From Ustulina deusta (Eukaryota; Ascomycota; Sordariomycetes; Xylariales; Xylariaceae), in contig JAJNNX010000031.1 in NCBI GenBank assembly GCA_023159155.1, forward strand, positions 434,001 through 498,000: a DNA stretch of 64,000 nucleotides, read 5' to 3'. Shown piece after piece: positions 12,572 through 23,447 of this stretch. The stretch's first letter is position 1. Each line of letters begins with the position of its first letter. The notes under the pieces were generated by a model that ran no database searches, was not told the origin of the DNA, and saw nothing but the letters and a program-made list of their open reading frames with translations. The position numbers and the translations under genes were made by a program.

Positions 12572-13320
12572 TCATGACATGTCCATTTGACCCGACGATA
12601 TAAACCCATCGCTAACACCTCTTTGTTGGGACAACATGTCCGTGAACAATGTATCGTAGTCTTCGTCATCTGACAATGATGGTGTACCAGGCCGTTGTGG
12701 TACCTGCGAAGAGTTGGTATCGAGTAATGATAGCATTGCATCCAGCTCGGCTTCCTCTTCTTGGGCAATGGCGTCAACCATCATGTCGTCGGTTTCCTCA
12801 AGTAGTTCGTATGGATTCTCGGGGATGTCTTCAAGTTCGTCGTCGAACACAAATCCATCTAAATCCATGTCCTTCTCTTGCCTCCGTTGCTTATTTAGGA
12901 CGTGCCATTCGAGCTTTAATGCCTGTGAGAGGTGTGAGCTGAAGGTTTCTTCAACGTATACCGCCATGTAGAGTCACTAACCTCTTGGTCGCCTCCTCTT
13001 TGCTCCCACTTTCTATCATCTGACCGTCTCCGTACGTTCTTCAAAAAGAGTGTCCTTCTGCTCTCTTGAGCCTTCTCGCGACCCAATCGCAGTGGGTTTG
13101 GTTTGACATTGCGAGAGGCATACTTGAAATTGGACGATGGCCCCCGTATGGGAGAGGACTGTGTATCGCGCCGCGGAAGAGTATTTGGGTCGCGTGGCGA
13201 GAGTGGCGGGGGGGCTTGTGATGGACGTAAGGGGGAAGAAGATAGCGGCGAGGGAACTGTTGGCCGATGCGGCGAAGAGAAATCGAAATTGAACATCGGT
13301 GCCGGCATTGTAGCTAACAT
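12572..13320 (-). CDS. Unrecognised fungal protein, disordered/acidic
   Basis: Two exons, 13320-12982 and 12922-12572, join in frame to 229 residues. I do not recognise the family. The N-terminal 60 residues are rich in Pro and Ser with repeated SSP motifs (SSPHRP, SSPLRPS, SSPIRGPS), resembling proline-directed kinase sites. Next is a basic stretch with RRTLFLKNVRRRSDDRKWEQR, which could be a nuclear localisation signal. The second exon is acidic (DMDLDGFVFDDELEDIPENPYELLEE, split over several short runs) and ends with SDDEDYDTLF. Start could also be ATGs 4 or 8 codons downstream. Codon use and an intron at a sensible phase favour a real gene, probably a nuclear regulatory protein (inference). 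Confidence 0.7.
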
Positions 13321-13934
13321 ATCGTCCGTGGTTTTTAGCTATAGGATCATGTACAGATGGATTATCCTGCAGCAGATATTTCGACAGGAGTAGTGGAATT
13401 GACTGTTGTTTTTGTTATTGAAGAGGGGTGGTTGTTGGTGCATGTATTGAGATGGGAGGTTGTATTATAATAGAACCCGCGCGCTGAGACGCGATTGCAC
13501 ATGCAAATGCACCAAAGCGGGTTTTGAGACGCGTAAAGAGATTACCCCACCATTTAAATACATGATCCAATCATGAGTCCTTTTAATCCCGGATCCTCGT
13601 TCACTCAGGTACTTGCCATTTTAATGACGCTCCAGGTTGGCGTAGGTCCGATCCTTGCCGACGAGAGAAAAAAAAAAGCTTTTTGGCTTAGACCGATGAT
13701 CAACTCAATAGATTCAATTCAATCGTCAACGGCCTATCTCTTGATCCACTACCCACCCTCCCCAACGCCCCTGGAGGTCTACATGGGCGAACAGCGGTGA
13801 CGGAAACTTGAGAATGCTGCAGCCTGCTTAGTCTTGCTTAGCCACAACTTGTTCTTGTTCTTGTTCTTGTTCCTAGAAATTCCAGCGCACATGCCAATTG
13901 GCTTCCTCCCAATGTGCTGTCTCGTGCTGCCAAT
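13321..13934. other. Divergent promoter region with (CTTGTT)4
   Basis: Spacer of about 600 bases between the previous gene and the ABC1-family gene. A short frame from 13573 shows no recognisable features. A hexamer repeat CTTGTT occurs at 13848-13872 in the probable 5' leader of the downstream gene. Confidence 0.6.
13848..13872 (+). repeat. Hexamer microsatellite (CTTGTT)4
   Basis: Four tandem copies of CTTGTT, 63 bases before the ATG of the ABC1-family gene; may vary in length between strains. Confidence 0.85.
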
Positions 13935-15829
13935 ATGAAGCCTACCTCTTTTGCCTCCCTGAGCCGCCTTGCCAGCAACACGGCTTGGACATGCACCAAC
14001 TGTCGCACACGACTTCTTAGACACGCCAAGTTCCAACAACCCTCTTCGCAACCGTATTCCACCGGCCTATCAGGCTCCTCACGACGTGGGCCGAGAACAA
14101 GGGCGAGGGTCGTTGTCTTAACTGCTACTGCAACGGGCGCCGCGGGTGCGGGGGTTTTGGCTTTTACAGACGATATCAAGTATGGATATGATGTGACTGA
14201 GCGTACGGGAAGGGTCGCCGCAACTCTGGCCCTATGCATTAACGAGTGAGTTGTAGACTGGCACAGCCAGCAGACGAATGAGGATGCTGACCCATCGCCT
14301 TTTCTAGTTACCGAACCTCTTTAAACCAACGCGAGAAGACCGACGATCTCGACGAGCAGGATGCCATACTAAGACAATGCCACAAGCGGTGTGCCGTGCG
14401 CACGTTAAAGGTGTTGGAGAAGAATGGCGGTATATTTATTAAGCTGGGACAGCACCTGGTATTGCGCTCTGATCCGTTAAATAGGGGGGGATGCTGACGG
14501 TCTAAACAGAGTGCCATGACATATCTTCTGCCATATGAGTGGACTAGCACCTTTATACCGCTGCAGGATAAGTGTCCTGTGTCCTCGTACGAATCGATCG
14601 AAGAAATGTTCAGACAAGAAACCGGTAAAGAGCTCCAAGATTATTTCTCCGACTTCGCACACGAGCCGATAGGAGCGGCTTCGCTTGCCCAAGTTCATCT
14701 GGCTACCGTGAAGGAGTCCGGGCAGCGAGTCGCTGTCAAGGTTCAGCATCCTGGCTTGGCGCAATGGGCGCCCCTCGATATGGCATTGACCAAACTTACT
14801 TTTTCCATGCTGAAACGATTTTTTCCCGAATACGACCTGGAGTGGCTATCATCCGAGATGGAGGCTTCGTTGCCACAAGAACTTGATTTCCAACTGGAAG
14901 CAGCTAATGCGATCCGTACGAAACAGCACTTCCAGAAATTGCCAGAGCTTCCCCTGGTGATCCCTGATGTAATCTGGGCGAAGAAGAGGATTCTGGTCAT
15001 GGCAAATGAATCCGGCAGACGTCTAGACGATCTCGATTATCTGGACTCAGCTGGCATCGATCGGGATGAAGTCTCGGCTACCTTGGCGCATATTTTTAAC
15101 GAAATGATATTTGGGAAGAATGCTCCGCTACATTGCGATCCACACGGAGGAAATATCGCGATTCGGAAAACTTTAGGAAAAAGAAGGGGCGGGAAAAACT
15201 TCGAGATTATTATATATGACCACGGACTATACCGAGACATACCTGAGCATCTTCAACGCTCGTATGCGAAAATGTGGCTCGCGGTCATCAATGGAGACAT
15301 GGATGGAATGAAGCAACACGCTCACGATGTAGCGGGCATTACCGAGGAGCAATTTCCCTTATTCGCAAGCGCCATCACCGGTCGGGATTATACAGTGGTT
15401 AGTTCGTCAATCCTGAAGTCGCGGTCCGAAGAGGAGAAGAAGTCCATGGGTGACGCTCTACAGGAGGGTCTCCTATCGGATCTCGTAACCATGCTTGGCC
15501 AAGTCCCACGTATCATCTTACTTATCCTCAAGACGAACGACTTGACACGTAGTCTCGACGAAAACTTGCATACACGCCAGGGCCCCATGCGTACATTCCT
15601 AATACTCGCGCATTACTGCGCACGCACGGTATTACGCGAACAAGTTGACGAGATCAGGCAGCGCCCTGGCAGTCTGCTATCCCCCGGAAATGCCGTCAGA
15701 TTCATCGCCGCCTGGATGGGATATCTACGGATTGAGATGAAGCTCGAGTTCCTCGAGCTCTGGCTTAGTATTAGGAGAATCGCGGGGTTCGGCACCATAG
15801 AGTATAGCGCTGGCGCGTCTACACTATAA
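13935..15829 (+). CDS. Mitochondrial ABC1/UbiB-family atypical kinase (Cqd2/Mcp2-like)
   Basis: Exons 13935-14245, 14308-14458 and 14510-15829 give 593 residues. The N-terminus (MKPTSFASLSRLASNT…, Arg/Ser-rich, no acidic residues) looks like a mitochondrial presequence, followed by a hydrophobic Ala/Gly-rich segment around residues 60-85 that may span the inner membrane. ABC1 hallmarks are all present: KxGQ (K149-Q152 in FIKLGQHL), the Ala-rich loop GAASLAQVH at 209-217, the VAVK lysine (about 231), HCDPHGGN and a YDHG in place of DFG. In yeast the related Cqd2/Mcp2 influences coenzyme Q distribution and membrane lipid homeostasis; the closer match to Cqd2 than to Coq8 is a judgement from memory. 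The upstream GTG-started extension is not needed: the ATG at 13935 is the first in frame. Intact. Confidence 0.9.
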
Positions 15830-17646
15830 TGGTAATAAGTGGTGCTTAGCTCTAACGTGACGGACCCCGCCTGTGTCCCCAACGTCTGCAATCTGATGCG
15901 AGGGGTATAATAACTCCAGAGCACTTGGACTGTTTGACAGACCTGGAGATATGATGTACATACGAATTACGAATACTGTATATATAACCTACGGGTGCTT
16001 TCCCGTACATGGAAGAGGCAATCAACTCCTCGTGATTGGGAGGAATACGTTGTCAATAGACGGTACCTCATCTGTACACTAGGCGTCATACACACTAATT
16101 AAAAGAACTCTATACCTAGCTAAGCACATCGCTTTCAAAGTCATAGCTAGTCTAGGCATATACAGATATCTAGTTAGATCGAGTGTTGTTTTTTTCTTCT
16201 TTTTTCTTCTTGCAGATTTCCATTTAGTAGACTAGATAGACAAGTAGAGTTCGTAATGGCCCTCAATAACTTAAGCATTGATACTATAATACAGTACCTA
16301 CAGAAAATGGGAGCAACCGACTCATGGAAGCGCTATAAGAGTCGAACCTATCCTCTATCAGACGTCCGCTTAGCAGGACTACAGCTCCTACATCGTTGTA
16401 CATACTTACGTAGTTAGGCAAGGGATACCTACCGTAGGTATACCACTTGGGTTAGGTGTGTAGGTACATAGGTAAGCGGTGGTGGTGGAGAAGATGCGTA
16501 CGTGCCTGCGAATTTGGAGCGGCGCCTGGACCAAGTTACACCGAAGCGAACGTCCGGGCTGCTGCCAACATGGATAGGCTGACTGAGGTGCTGCTGGATG
16601 ATGAGGCTGAACGAGCTTCTGGGTTGGGTTACTTGGCTGGGTATTCACTTATACATGCGCATGTAATGCCTCCTCTTGTGGTGAGCTAGAGGAATACCGT
16701 TGCTTAGGTGAAATATCGGGAATATAGTAGCTAGGTACCTACCTCAAAGACGCCAGAAAGTACGTAGATTACCGACATGACATGAGACTTGGGTATGTGT
16801 AGTTCGTTCTTGTGTTGATGTTGTCTGTCACTAGGCCGTGTCGAGGTAGGCGATCAATCGATCGATCGCCTCCTTGATCTTGTGAGACTATGTGGGTGGT
16901 GCGGGTATCCATTTGTATGGATGGGTCATGGTCATGGTATGACGAGATTAGTCTGGTTAGTCAGGTACCAAACTCGGAGATCTAGATAGTATCTTTTTAG
17001 TCGCATGCTCATCATCAAGATACTCTAGCTAAGCGTAAATACGGTATCACCAGAGATAGCACGATTCGTCAGACCGAAAGGATGAATGCGATGTGAAGTA
17101 ATTCTTCTCGTATTTAGAGCTGGAGTCTAGATGGGCAGGTTGTACACGATTACGCGACCCGTCGCATGCGTGATGCGTTTGCGTCATCATTGCGGAGGAT
17201 CGCGCAACATATCGTTCGTTCCCCAAAACAAACAAACCGGACATGTGTCAAACAGACAGACCAATACTCGCGAAGCAGATGAGCCCCTCTGTCCCTCCCC
17301 CCCGCGAATGAAATTCCAGTTATACGTAGTAAGTAGTAAATGTGCATTGCGTCTGCTGTTCGCGTCTCTTGTTTCGGCCTCCTGTTTCTCGTGTCTCCTT
17401 GAATCGATATAAGAGGAAAGAGGAATGTCAATGTCAAATGCGTGGTGCTTCAGTGGGTATTTCCATTCCGTATTTAACGCCGGCCCAGGTCCCAGTCCCA
17501 GTCCCAGTCCCTGGGGATATACGTATAGGTGTGTGTGGTAGGTGTGTGGGAGTATGTGTGTGTGCAAGAAGGTAGGCCTATGTAGACAGGTAGATAGAAA
17601 GAGTGCCAAGAAAAGAGGCAGGCTGATATGTTTGTTGTGTTTATTT
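15830..17646. other. Long intergenic region
   Basis: About 1.8 kb with no recognised gene. It contains a pyrimidine-rich tract near 16186-16213, several TACCTA/TAGGTA words (16425-16475, 16730-16745), and the CCCAGT repeat at 17484-17515. The long minus-strand frame at 17187-17657 is low-complexity readthrough of these repeats. Confidence 0.6.
17484..17515. repeat. Hexamer repeat (CCCAGT)n
   Basis: Three perfect CCCAGT units flanked by imperfect ones, non-coding as far as can be judged. Confidence 0.8.
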
Positions 17647-17916
17647 TCAACGGCCACTCCAACTCCAGCTAGAACTCGACGGTGAGCGCGACATTGGAGA
17701 ACTGGGGGCTGACGATGATGATTCGGTGCGGTCGCTGTCCACCGAGGTGCGCTTGTCGGGGGACGGCGAACGGCGGCTGATTGTCGTGGTCCATGATGTT
17801 AATGATGATGTTGCTTGGGAGTTGGGGCTTGGCTCGGGGGACGTCTGGCGGTTCTGGTGGTAAGACTTGTAGATTTGCTTGCACAGATGTGCGGACATGG
17901 TGTATGTGGGCGACAT
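17647..17916 (-). CDS. Small Ser-rich protein, unrecognised
   Basis: Single-exon frame of 89 residues (83 if the second ATG at 17898 is used, starting MSAHLCKQIYKSYHQNR). From about residue 25 it is dominated by Ser, Pro and Thr with SP dipeptides (SPEPSPNSQATSS, RRSPSPDKR, SSAPSSPMSRSP) and a Ser/Trp tail ending SWSGR. The non-repetitive basic start followed by a phosphorylation-prone tail looks more like a true small protein than chance, since the frame does not depend on one repeated codon. No domain, signal peptide or membrane segment is seen. It might instead be the last exon of a longer gene. Confidence 0.45.
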   Translation of the reverse strand: MSPTYTMSAHLCKQIYKSYHQNRQTSPEPSPNSQATSSLTSWTTTISRRSPSPDKRTSVDSDRTESSSSAPSSPMSRSPSSSSWSWSGR

Positions 17917-20222
17917 TGCTGTTGCTTATTTGTTTGTTGGTTTGTTTGTTTGGTTGGTTGTCTTACAGAACGCAGGATAGTGCAGTTGTCAGATATTGCC
18001 AGTTGTCGTCTGAAGCAGGTAGTTCGGGTTATGAGAGTCTTCAGATCTTCGATGTGTAGTGTAGGTGGGAAAAGTGAGATTTTCTAAAACGGGTAGAGAA
18101 CTCTCGATATAGGTAGGGTCTCAATATTTATATTATAGGGAACAGAATTTGCACCAGCTAAGGTAGCGACAGATTTACCTACACTAACGCTGGGTCAGAG
18201 TCTGCTCAGAGGGCATTCGGGCAGGTAGGCAGCAGGTACGGATGTACGAAGATGGCCTAGAGAACCTAAAGCGCGGGCGATACAGGGAAGATCAGGGGTT
18301 GGGGTGGTGTGTACCGGCGGCTGTTCTCCACTACCACTTACTGAACAGGTAACTGGTAGGGCCATCCCACCAATCAGAGCCGTTCCAAATGCAATTACGC
18401 AGCAGGTGATGGCCGCCTGACAGCCCCATTTGTGGGCTGATCTTGTTTCCATCATACGAGGCCTGGAGCAGAATGGCAAGACCTGGAAGAGTCCACTCCG
18501 ACAAGCTTTCTTACTCTCACGGTACCACGACCTCTGGTTTCCAAGCACAACACACAAGCGCCGATGACACCTTCGACTGTCGGACTAAGATGCCCAACAG
18601 ACATCTACACTCGATAGGTATTATGATCAAGCCAGTTGCTAGCCACCCAGTCGGTTGGTTCCACAGCTAAGCCCACCTGGGCACATTCACGTCCACGCGA
18701 GCAAATCCTTCACCATGTCTTGGCTTCCACGATGTACCCGTCCGGCAAGCGAATGCACACCTGCAGACAGCTCACAACATGGAAACACGCCACGGCACGT
18801 CCTGTCCTCAGGGTCTGCGATTACCACAAATAAGGTTTACCCGTTACCACAATCTGATGCACCATAGCACCTAAAATGGAACCGAAACTTGGCGACCGAC
18901 AGGTCTGGCAGTCGAGTTGCCTACCTCTCGGGTCACCTTGGTGGCCTCTTCAGCTAAAAATATAACAGCACTCCCGAGTTACCCACAACACCCACTTGCC
19001 GGGCTGGAACCACGCGTACGCATACACGTCGCCCAGGGTTAACAATGACCCTGGGCTAGATCTACTTAGTAGGTACTGAACAGCTGGACTATATGTACTA
19101 AGTTAAATAGGTTAGTCTAGACTCGCGCATGGTATGCTGATGACTTCATATACGCTTGTCAACTAACATAGAGCTCCAACAACACACATACTATTCGGCT
19201 TCAATGGCTTAGTCTGACGGACCAGTCCGTAACAGTGGTGTTGAACCAGTGCATTCAACAGCGAGCTACCGAAGTCAATTCTGGTGTTCTATTCACTCTG
19301 ACCCAAGTTTTATTCTACATACACAGTGAAGAAATTGGTGACTATATAGTTGTTGAGAAAATCCAGGGGCTTGTTCCCACAATTCCCGGAATTCCATCAC
19401 ACTTGGGTAATTCATCATAATCCCTCGCCTTCATTAAATCCCCAGCCCCGTCGCCTGTTGTAGGGTGTTCACAGGCTCTTTGCACAACAGCGTTCATTGC
19501 CTAGCCGTACAATTCCAACAATCAACGAAAACCTAACATGTAATCACCATGTTTACACATGCCTGCTATTCCACCTTGTTCTGCCTCTATGACAACCTAC
19601 AGCAATGGAGACCAGCGAAATTATCCATACAGCTCCTGCTCTCGGTTGGAGTTGAGAGTGCTTCTATCTATGGCGATTCTGATGGGCTAATGCCTTTGGT
19701 TACTGACCAAAGAAGCAGCAGTCTAAAACAGTGTCAATATGATTTAAACAATGCGCTGTATCATTCCAACCAGCAAGAAGCCGATCGAATCATATGTTCA
19801 AAACTCCTGCAATACTACGCATAAAATAATTGAGTCTACGCTCTATGCTATTCCTCTCAGCATATTACTTTTAGACGGCTGCTGGCTTGCTACGATCTAC
19901 AAATCAGCTATCAAGCGGATTTCTACCCCAACAATGCATGTATTAATGGATTACTTTTTAGGGTACTAGTGGTCGTTGTTTAGTGCGGTTTTCTGTTGCT
20001 AGGATTTCCTCGTGGCTCTGGACAGTAATATGGGTTATGGTTTGGCAGGTACTGACACTATGGACTGATAGAGGAGCCACTTCTGAGTCTCAGAGCAACT
20101 TTACGTGACAAGCTGACTAGCTGTTAGCTTAGCAGGTTTCCATATGCGATAGCGGGAATATACATGAGATAACAGTGCCTGGTTGGACACAATTATTGTT
20201 ATTAGTTGTGAATATATCTTCC
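17917..20222. other. Gene-poor region
   Basis: About 2.3 kb with only short unconvincing frames. A (TTTG)n-like tract lies at 17929-17960, directly upstream of the Ser-rich small gene. Otherwise nothing recognised. Confidence 0.55.
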
Positions 20223-20852
20223 TTAAAGAAGGCCTTTCGCCCTCGCTGTTTGAATACTATTGTGCCATATATTGGCCATTTTCTTGTATCCCGTGTCGTT
20301 TGGATGTATCCCATCGACAAGGTCACCAACTTGAGGTCCACAGGGGATATACATGTCTGCGAGCGCAATTCTCTTCTGTTCAGCTGCCATTCGCTGAACC
20401 AGTTTCCGAATTTGGTCGTTAATTTCAACAACTCGAGAATTAACTTTCCCATCATTCTGCTTCACTAAGGTAGAGAGAATGATGGTCGATCCAGGAGATG
20501 CTTCCCAAAGAGAATGGAGCATATCGTCAATTCGTTTCCCCGCGGTCCTTATGTGAAAGTCTTGGAGACAGTCATTAGAGCCGCTATTAATAGTGAAAAG
20601 GTTTGGCAGCCACATTTTGGCCGATTTTATGCCTTTCTCTTGAATCTCGTGAATCCTGAACCCACGCCACCCTTCGTGGCTATTGCTGTCCATGGTACCC
20701 GTTTTACGCGAACCGAGCATACTAGGATTGAAACCGCCACTTTTGAGGGCTTCGTAAAGAAATTTTCTATAACCATTACCGTTGGATGATCCAACGCCAA
20801 AAGTAATGGAGCCGCCTAACGGCATCATTCGCAATGGCGCTCTCGTGTCCAT
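20223..20852 (-). CDS. SGNH-family esterase/lipase-like hydrolase
   Basis: Single exon of 209 residues. The four SGNH blocks can be seen: PLGGSITFG (nucleophile Ser15; GGS in place of GDS), a Gly block around GWRGFRI, NSGSND for the Asn block and DGIHPND for the catalytic Asp/His pair near residues 185-190. The layout fits the small secreted or cytosolic SGNH hydrolases that deacylate sugars or lipids in fungi. The reading frame can be extended by two codons to a TTG, but the ATG at 20852 is the natural start. No signal peptide is seen in this exon; an upstream exon encoding one is possible, because many homologues are secreted. No neighbour suggests a pathway. Catalytic residues all present, so probably functional. 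Confidence 0.8.
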   Translation of the reverse strand: MDTRAPLRMMPLGGSITFGVGSSNGNGYRKFLYEALKSGGFNPSMLGSRKTGTMDSNSHEGWRGFRIHEIQEKGIKSAKMWLPNLFTINSGSNDCLQDFHIRTAGKRIDDMLHSLWEASPGSTIILSTLVKQNDGKVNSRVVEINDQIRKLVQRMAAEQKRIALADMYIPCGPQVGDLVDGIHPNDTGYKKMANIWHNSIQTARAKGLL

Positions 20853-21553
20853 TGTCAATGAGTAGTCTAAGGCAATTCAATATTAGCTAGGCTAGTCATG
20901 GCATACGGCTTGCGTTATGTAGCTCGAAATAGTTTTCGAAACAAAAGGGTGAATAAAGCGGGCACCATGAATAGCCGTAAAGGAAAACTACATCAATGGT
21001 CAATTGAACTTACTCCCGTTAAAACTTGAGAGTTGGCCATTACGATTACCAAATCGGATATGGTTCCCGAATGGATTCGGCAACGGTGCTTGCGATCGGC
21101 TTAGCCACCACGTCGGTGTATACTGTGGCATATTAGATGACAGATCCGTACCTGCATATAGGTTTAATTGATGCTCTCAACACGTGGCAATGACATTGGT
21201 CCTTTCTCAGCCAACTAATGCGGGGAGTGGAGGCTAGCAAGATATACATATACTTTATGACAGGGCACGGACGAATCCTACGTAGTCGGCGAACGGGCGT
21301 CGATCCTGTGGACCGGGCGGTGAACTAGTTTTAGACCGGCATTAAGTACCAAATGTATCCGTGTAGTACTGTTATCACCAGCCAAGTTGCGATCGCACCA
21401 GTATGGAAATTGGAAGAACATGTAAGCGACATAGATGTACGCAAAATCAACAGAAAATAGCGAGAAAGGAATAACTAATGGCTTTTATAGAATATGCAGA
21501 ATGAGCGGAGGCAGGTCCATAAATCAAGTAGATTAGGTGGCGAACCTCAGAGC
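20853..21553. other. Intergenic region
   Basis: About 700 bases; no gene, repeat or site recognised. Confidence 0.6.
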
Positions 21554-23029
21554 CTAAATGAGCGTCTCTTCTGCCAAGCCTAACTCTCTGGCGATGGTTT
21601 TCAAGCTTTGGGACTGTATTTCAGCATATTCCTTATCCGGGTCCAACACCCTGTCCCCAAGGGCAGCTTCCAGACCTTCGGGGTCCGGAAATGCCTCGCT
21701 CAGGCCCAAGACATTGCCACCCTCGTGTCCTGTCCGCATGTTCGACTTGAAGATCCCAGCCGCAGAAAACGGCAAGAAGTCCTCGTAAGTGATAGGCGAA
21801 TATTCTACAAACCTTTCCTGGATCAAGCGCTCGAGCAGCTGCTCGTGGATTCCAGGTTTGATTCCCTCGGCTGGATACTTTGCAACACGGTACTCACAGT
21901 AGACCAGGCCTTCCCGTCTTAGTGTGTCCCAGTCATCGGGGTATTTCTTGAACGTCTCCGCCATGAGCTCACTCCAAACTTCCACATTCGCACCAGCGGC
22001 CTTGGCCATGCTCTCACTCAGGAGCTGATCGTATAATTTCCGACCCTTCGTGGTGACCGCTGCCCCGCGCTCTTCGACTTCACCAAAACGCGCGGTATGG
22101 GATCCTTGGATCCACGCACCAGAAGCTTGTGCACTGAGCTGACGTCCTCCATCCGGTTCCACTGGAAACCTGATTGACTCTTCGAGAGCAAGAAAGCTGG
22201 TCTGCCGCAGCAAGAGAGGGCATTTTCGAGGTGGTGGGCCCTCGATTTGGGGCTTGACTGCCATGCCCGTCTCGCACATTTTCTTCTGCACCGCCGTTAT
22301 ATCTAAAGTGCGTGGTGTGAGATGATTGATATGTGCGCTCCTAAAGCATGCAATATCAGCTAAGATGGGGTGCTCTTTTCGGATCATGCTGTATTGCCTT
22401 TCGGTCGCTGTAGCTGTTGGATGCCATCTGAAAGTGTGAAGGGCTTCTTGGATAAAGACATCTGCTTGGCTCGAAGTAAGCCGGCCGTCTTGAGCCTCGG
22501 CCACTTCCAACAGCCTGAGAAGCTCAGCCGTGAAAATCTGTCTCTGGGTGAGTAGGGATAACGCGGCATCGCGAGCCCTATCAGAATTCAACAGATCTGC
22601 CCGCAGCAGTGATGTGAAAACGCGAAACGCATTGCGGGAAAGACTGCGGGTATCTTTGGGACGGAAGCAGGTCGCATGGACGGGTAATCCAGCGGCAGAC
22701 AGATCATAATAGCCAAAGGGCTGCATACCAAGAATTGCAAACATGCGCCGGATTGTATGTAGCTCGTACGGCGTTCCGAGCCTAATAGCGCCATGCCGTT
22801 CGAGGTCAAGTCGGTTGGCGCTGGTGCTGATGACTACTCTAGATTGCTCTTCCCGACGATCTTCCCTCCTTTCTAGGATCGTTTCATTAACCTCGTGTAC
22901 AATTTCCATTAGATCACTGTACAAAGGCACCTCATTGCGATACATAGCAGACATAGCTATAATGAAATTCGTTCTGAGCGTATCGGCCTCGACAAATTCC
23001 TCCGTCCGGAAAGTCGCATAGCCCGACAT
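21554..23029 (-). CDS. 2-oxoadipate dioxygenase/decarboxylase (HglS/YdcJ, DUF1338)
   Basis: Single exon, 491 residues, starting MSGYATFRTEEFVEADTLRT. Family members such as HglS of Pseudomonas putida convert 2-oxoadipate to D-2-hydroxyglutarate in lysine catabolism using a single non-haem iron. The expected metal and substrate residues are visible: His79 with Arg83 in ERHGAIRLGT, His236 in AHINHLTP, and a Glu in FGEVEERGAA in the C-terminal half; VHATCFRP and LDITAVQ are further family segments. Length agrees with HglS (about 460-490). Divergent from a broken diaminopropionate ammonia-lyase-like gene 450 bases away and near a broken Zn2Cys6 gene, suggesting an amino-acid breakdown locus (inference). 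No stop or frameshift is seen, so this may be the only surviving member. The upstream TTG-started extension was rejected. Confidence 0.88.
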   Translation of the reverse strand: MSGYATFRTEEFVEADTLRTNFIIAMSAMYRNEVPLYSDLMEIVHEVNETILERREDRREEQSRVVISTSANRLDLERHGAIRLGTPYELHTIRRMFAILGMQPFGYYDLSAAGLPVHATCFRPKDTRSLSRNAFRVFTSLLRADLLNSDRARDAALSLLTQRQIFTAELLRLLEVAEAQDGRLTSSQADVFIQEALHTFRWHPTATATERQYSMIRKEHPILADIACFRSAHINHLTPRTLDITAVQKKMCETGMAVKPQIEGPPPRKCPLLLRQTSFLALEESIRFPVEPDGGRQLSAQASGAWIQGSHTARFGEVEERGAAVTTKGRKLYDQLLSESMAKAAGANVEVWSELMAETFKKYPDDWDTLRREGLVYCEYRVAKYPAEGIKPGIHEQLLERLIQERFVEYSPITYEDFLPFSAAGIFKSNMRTGHEGGNVLGLSEAFPDPEGLEAALGDRVLDPDKEYAEIQSQSLKTIARELGLAEETLI

Positions 23030-23447
23030 GTTTCGGTTTATGTAAAGTGGCAAGCGTGGCTAGGACCTGAAAAGACAATGAGTAATCTTCATATGAAAGG
23101 TGGATTACGAATCTAAATTCAAATTTCATGCTTCCTATACCCTGAGTACCCGAAAGTTATATGGTGACGTTCGGCAATGATGTTGGCTTGCCGAGTAAGT
23201 ATTCGCCTAATCAGATGACTCAATTCTCCTTGGCATCAGTAGATAGAATGCTTCGTTGTATTAAATCTCCGCTGTGGAAACAATCGGCGTAAGTAAATGT
23301 ATGCCGCATTGCGCACCGGCCTAGGTCCCCAGTCCCCGGTGGTGACAAGAAAACTCCTCGGAGGCGTATAATAAGGTTGTTCCTGCTATCAAGTTACATG
23401 AAATTTCACCAATATGAATATGAGGAGATTACGACCTAGCGTCATTT
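23030..23447. promoter_or_regulatory. Divergent promoter region, HglS / ammonia-lyase pair
   Basis: About 420 bases between two divergently transcribed catabolic genes. A shared, co-regulated promoter is plausible, but no operator is identified. Confidence 0.4.

Noticed and set aside
13573..13800. 75-codon plus-strand frame
   Set aside because: Low complexity; lies in the probable promoter of the ABC1-family gene, no domain.
16335..16351. tRNA-like T-arm (minus strand) with a loop TTCGACT and a five-pair stem
   Set aside because: No matching acceptor, D-arm or A-box could be found in the flanks.
17187..17657. 156-codon minus-strand frame with His/Tyr/Leu runs
   Set aside because: It reads through the CCCAGT and GTGTG-type simple repeats, has no domain, and overlaps other equally long frames in the same repeat.
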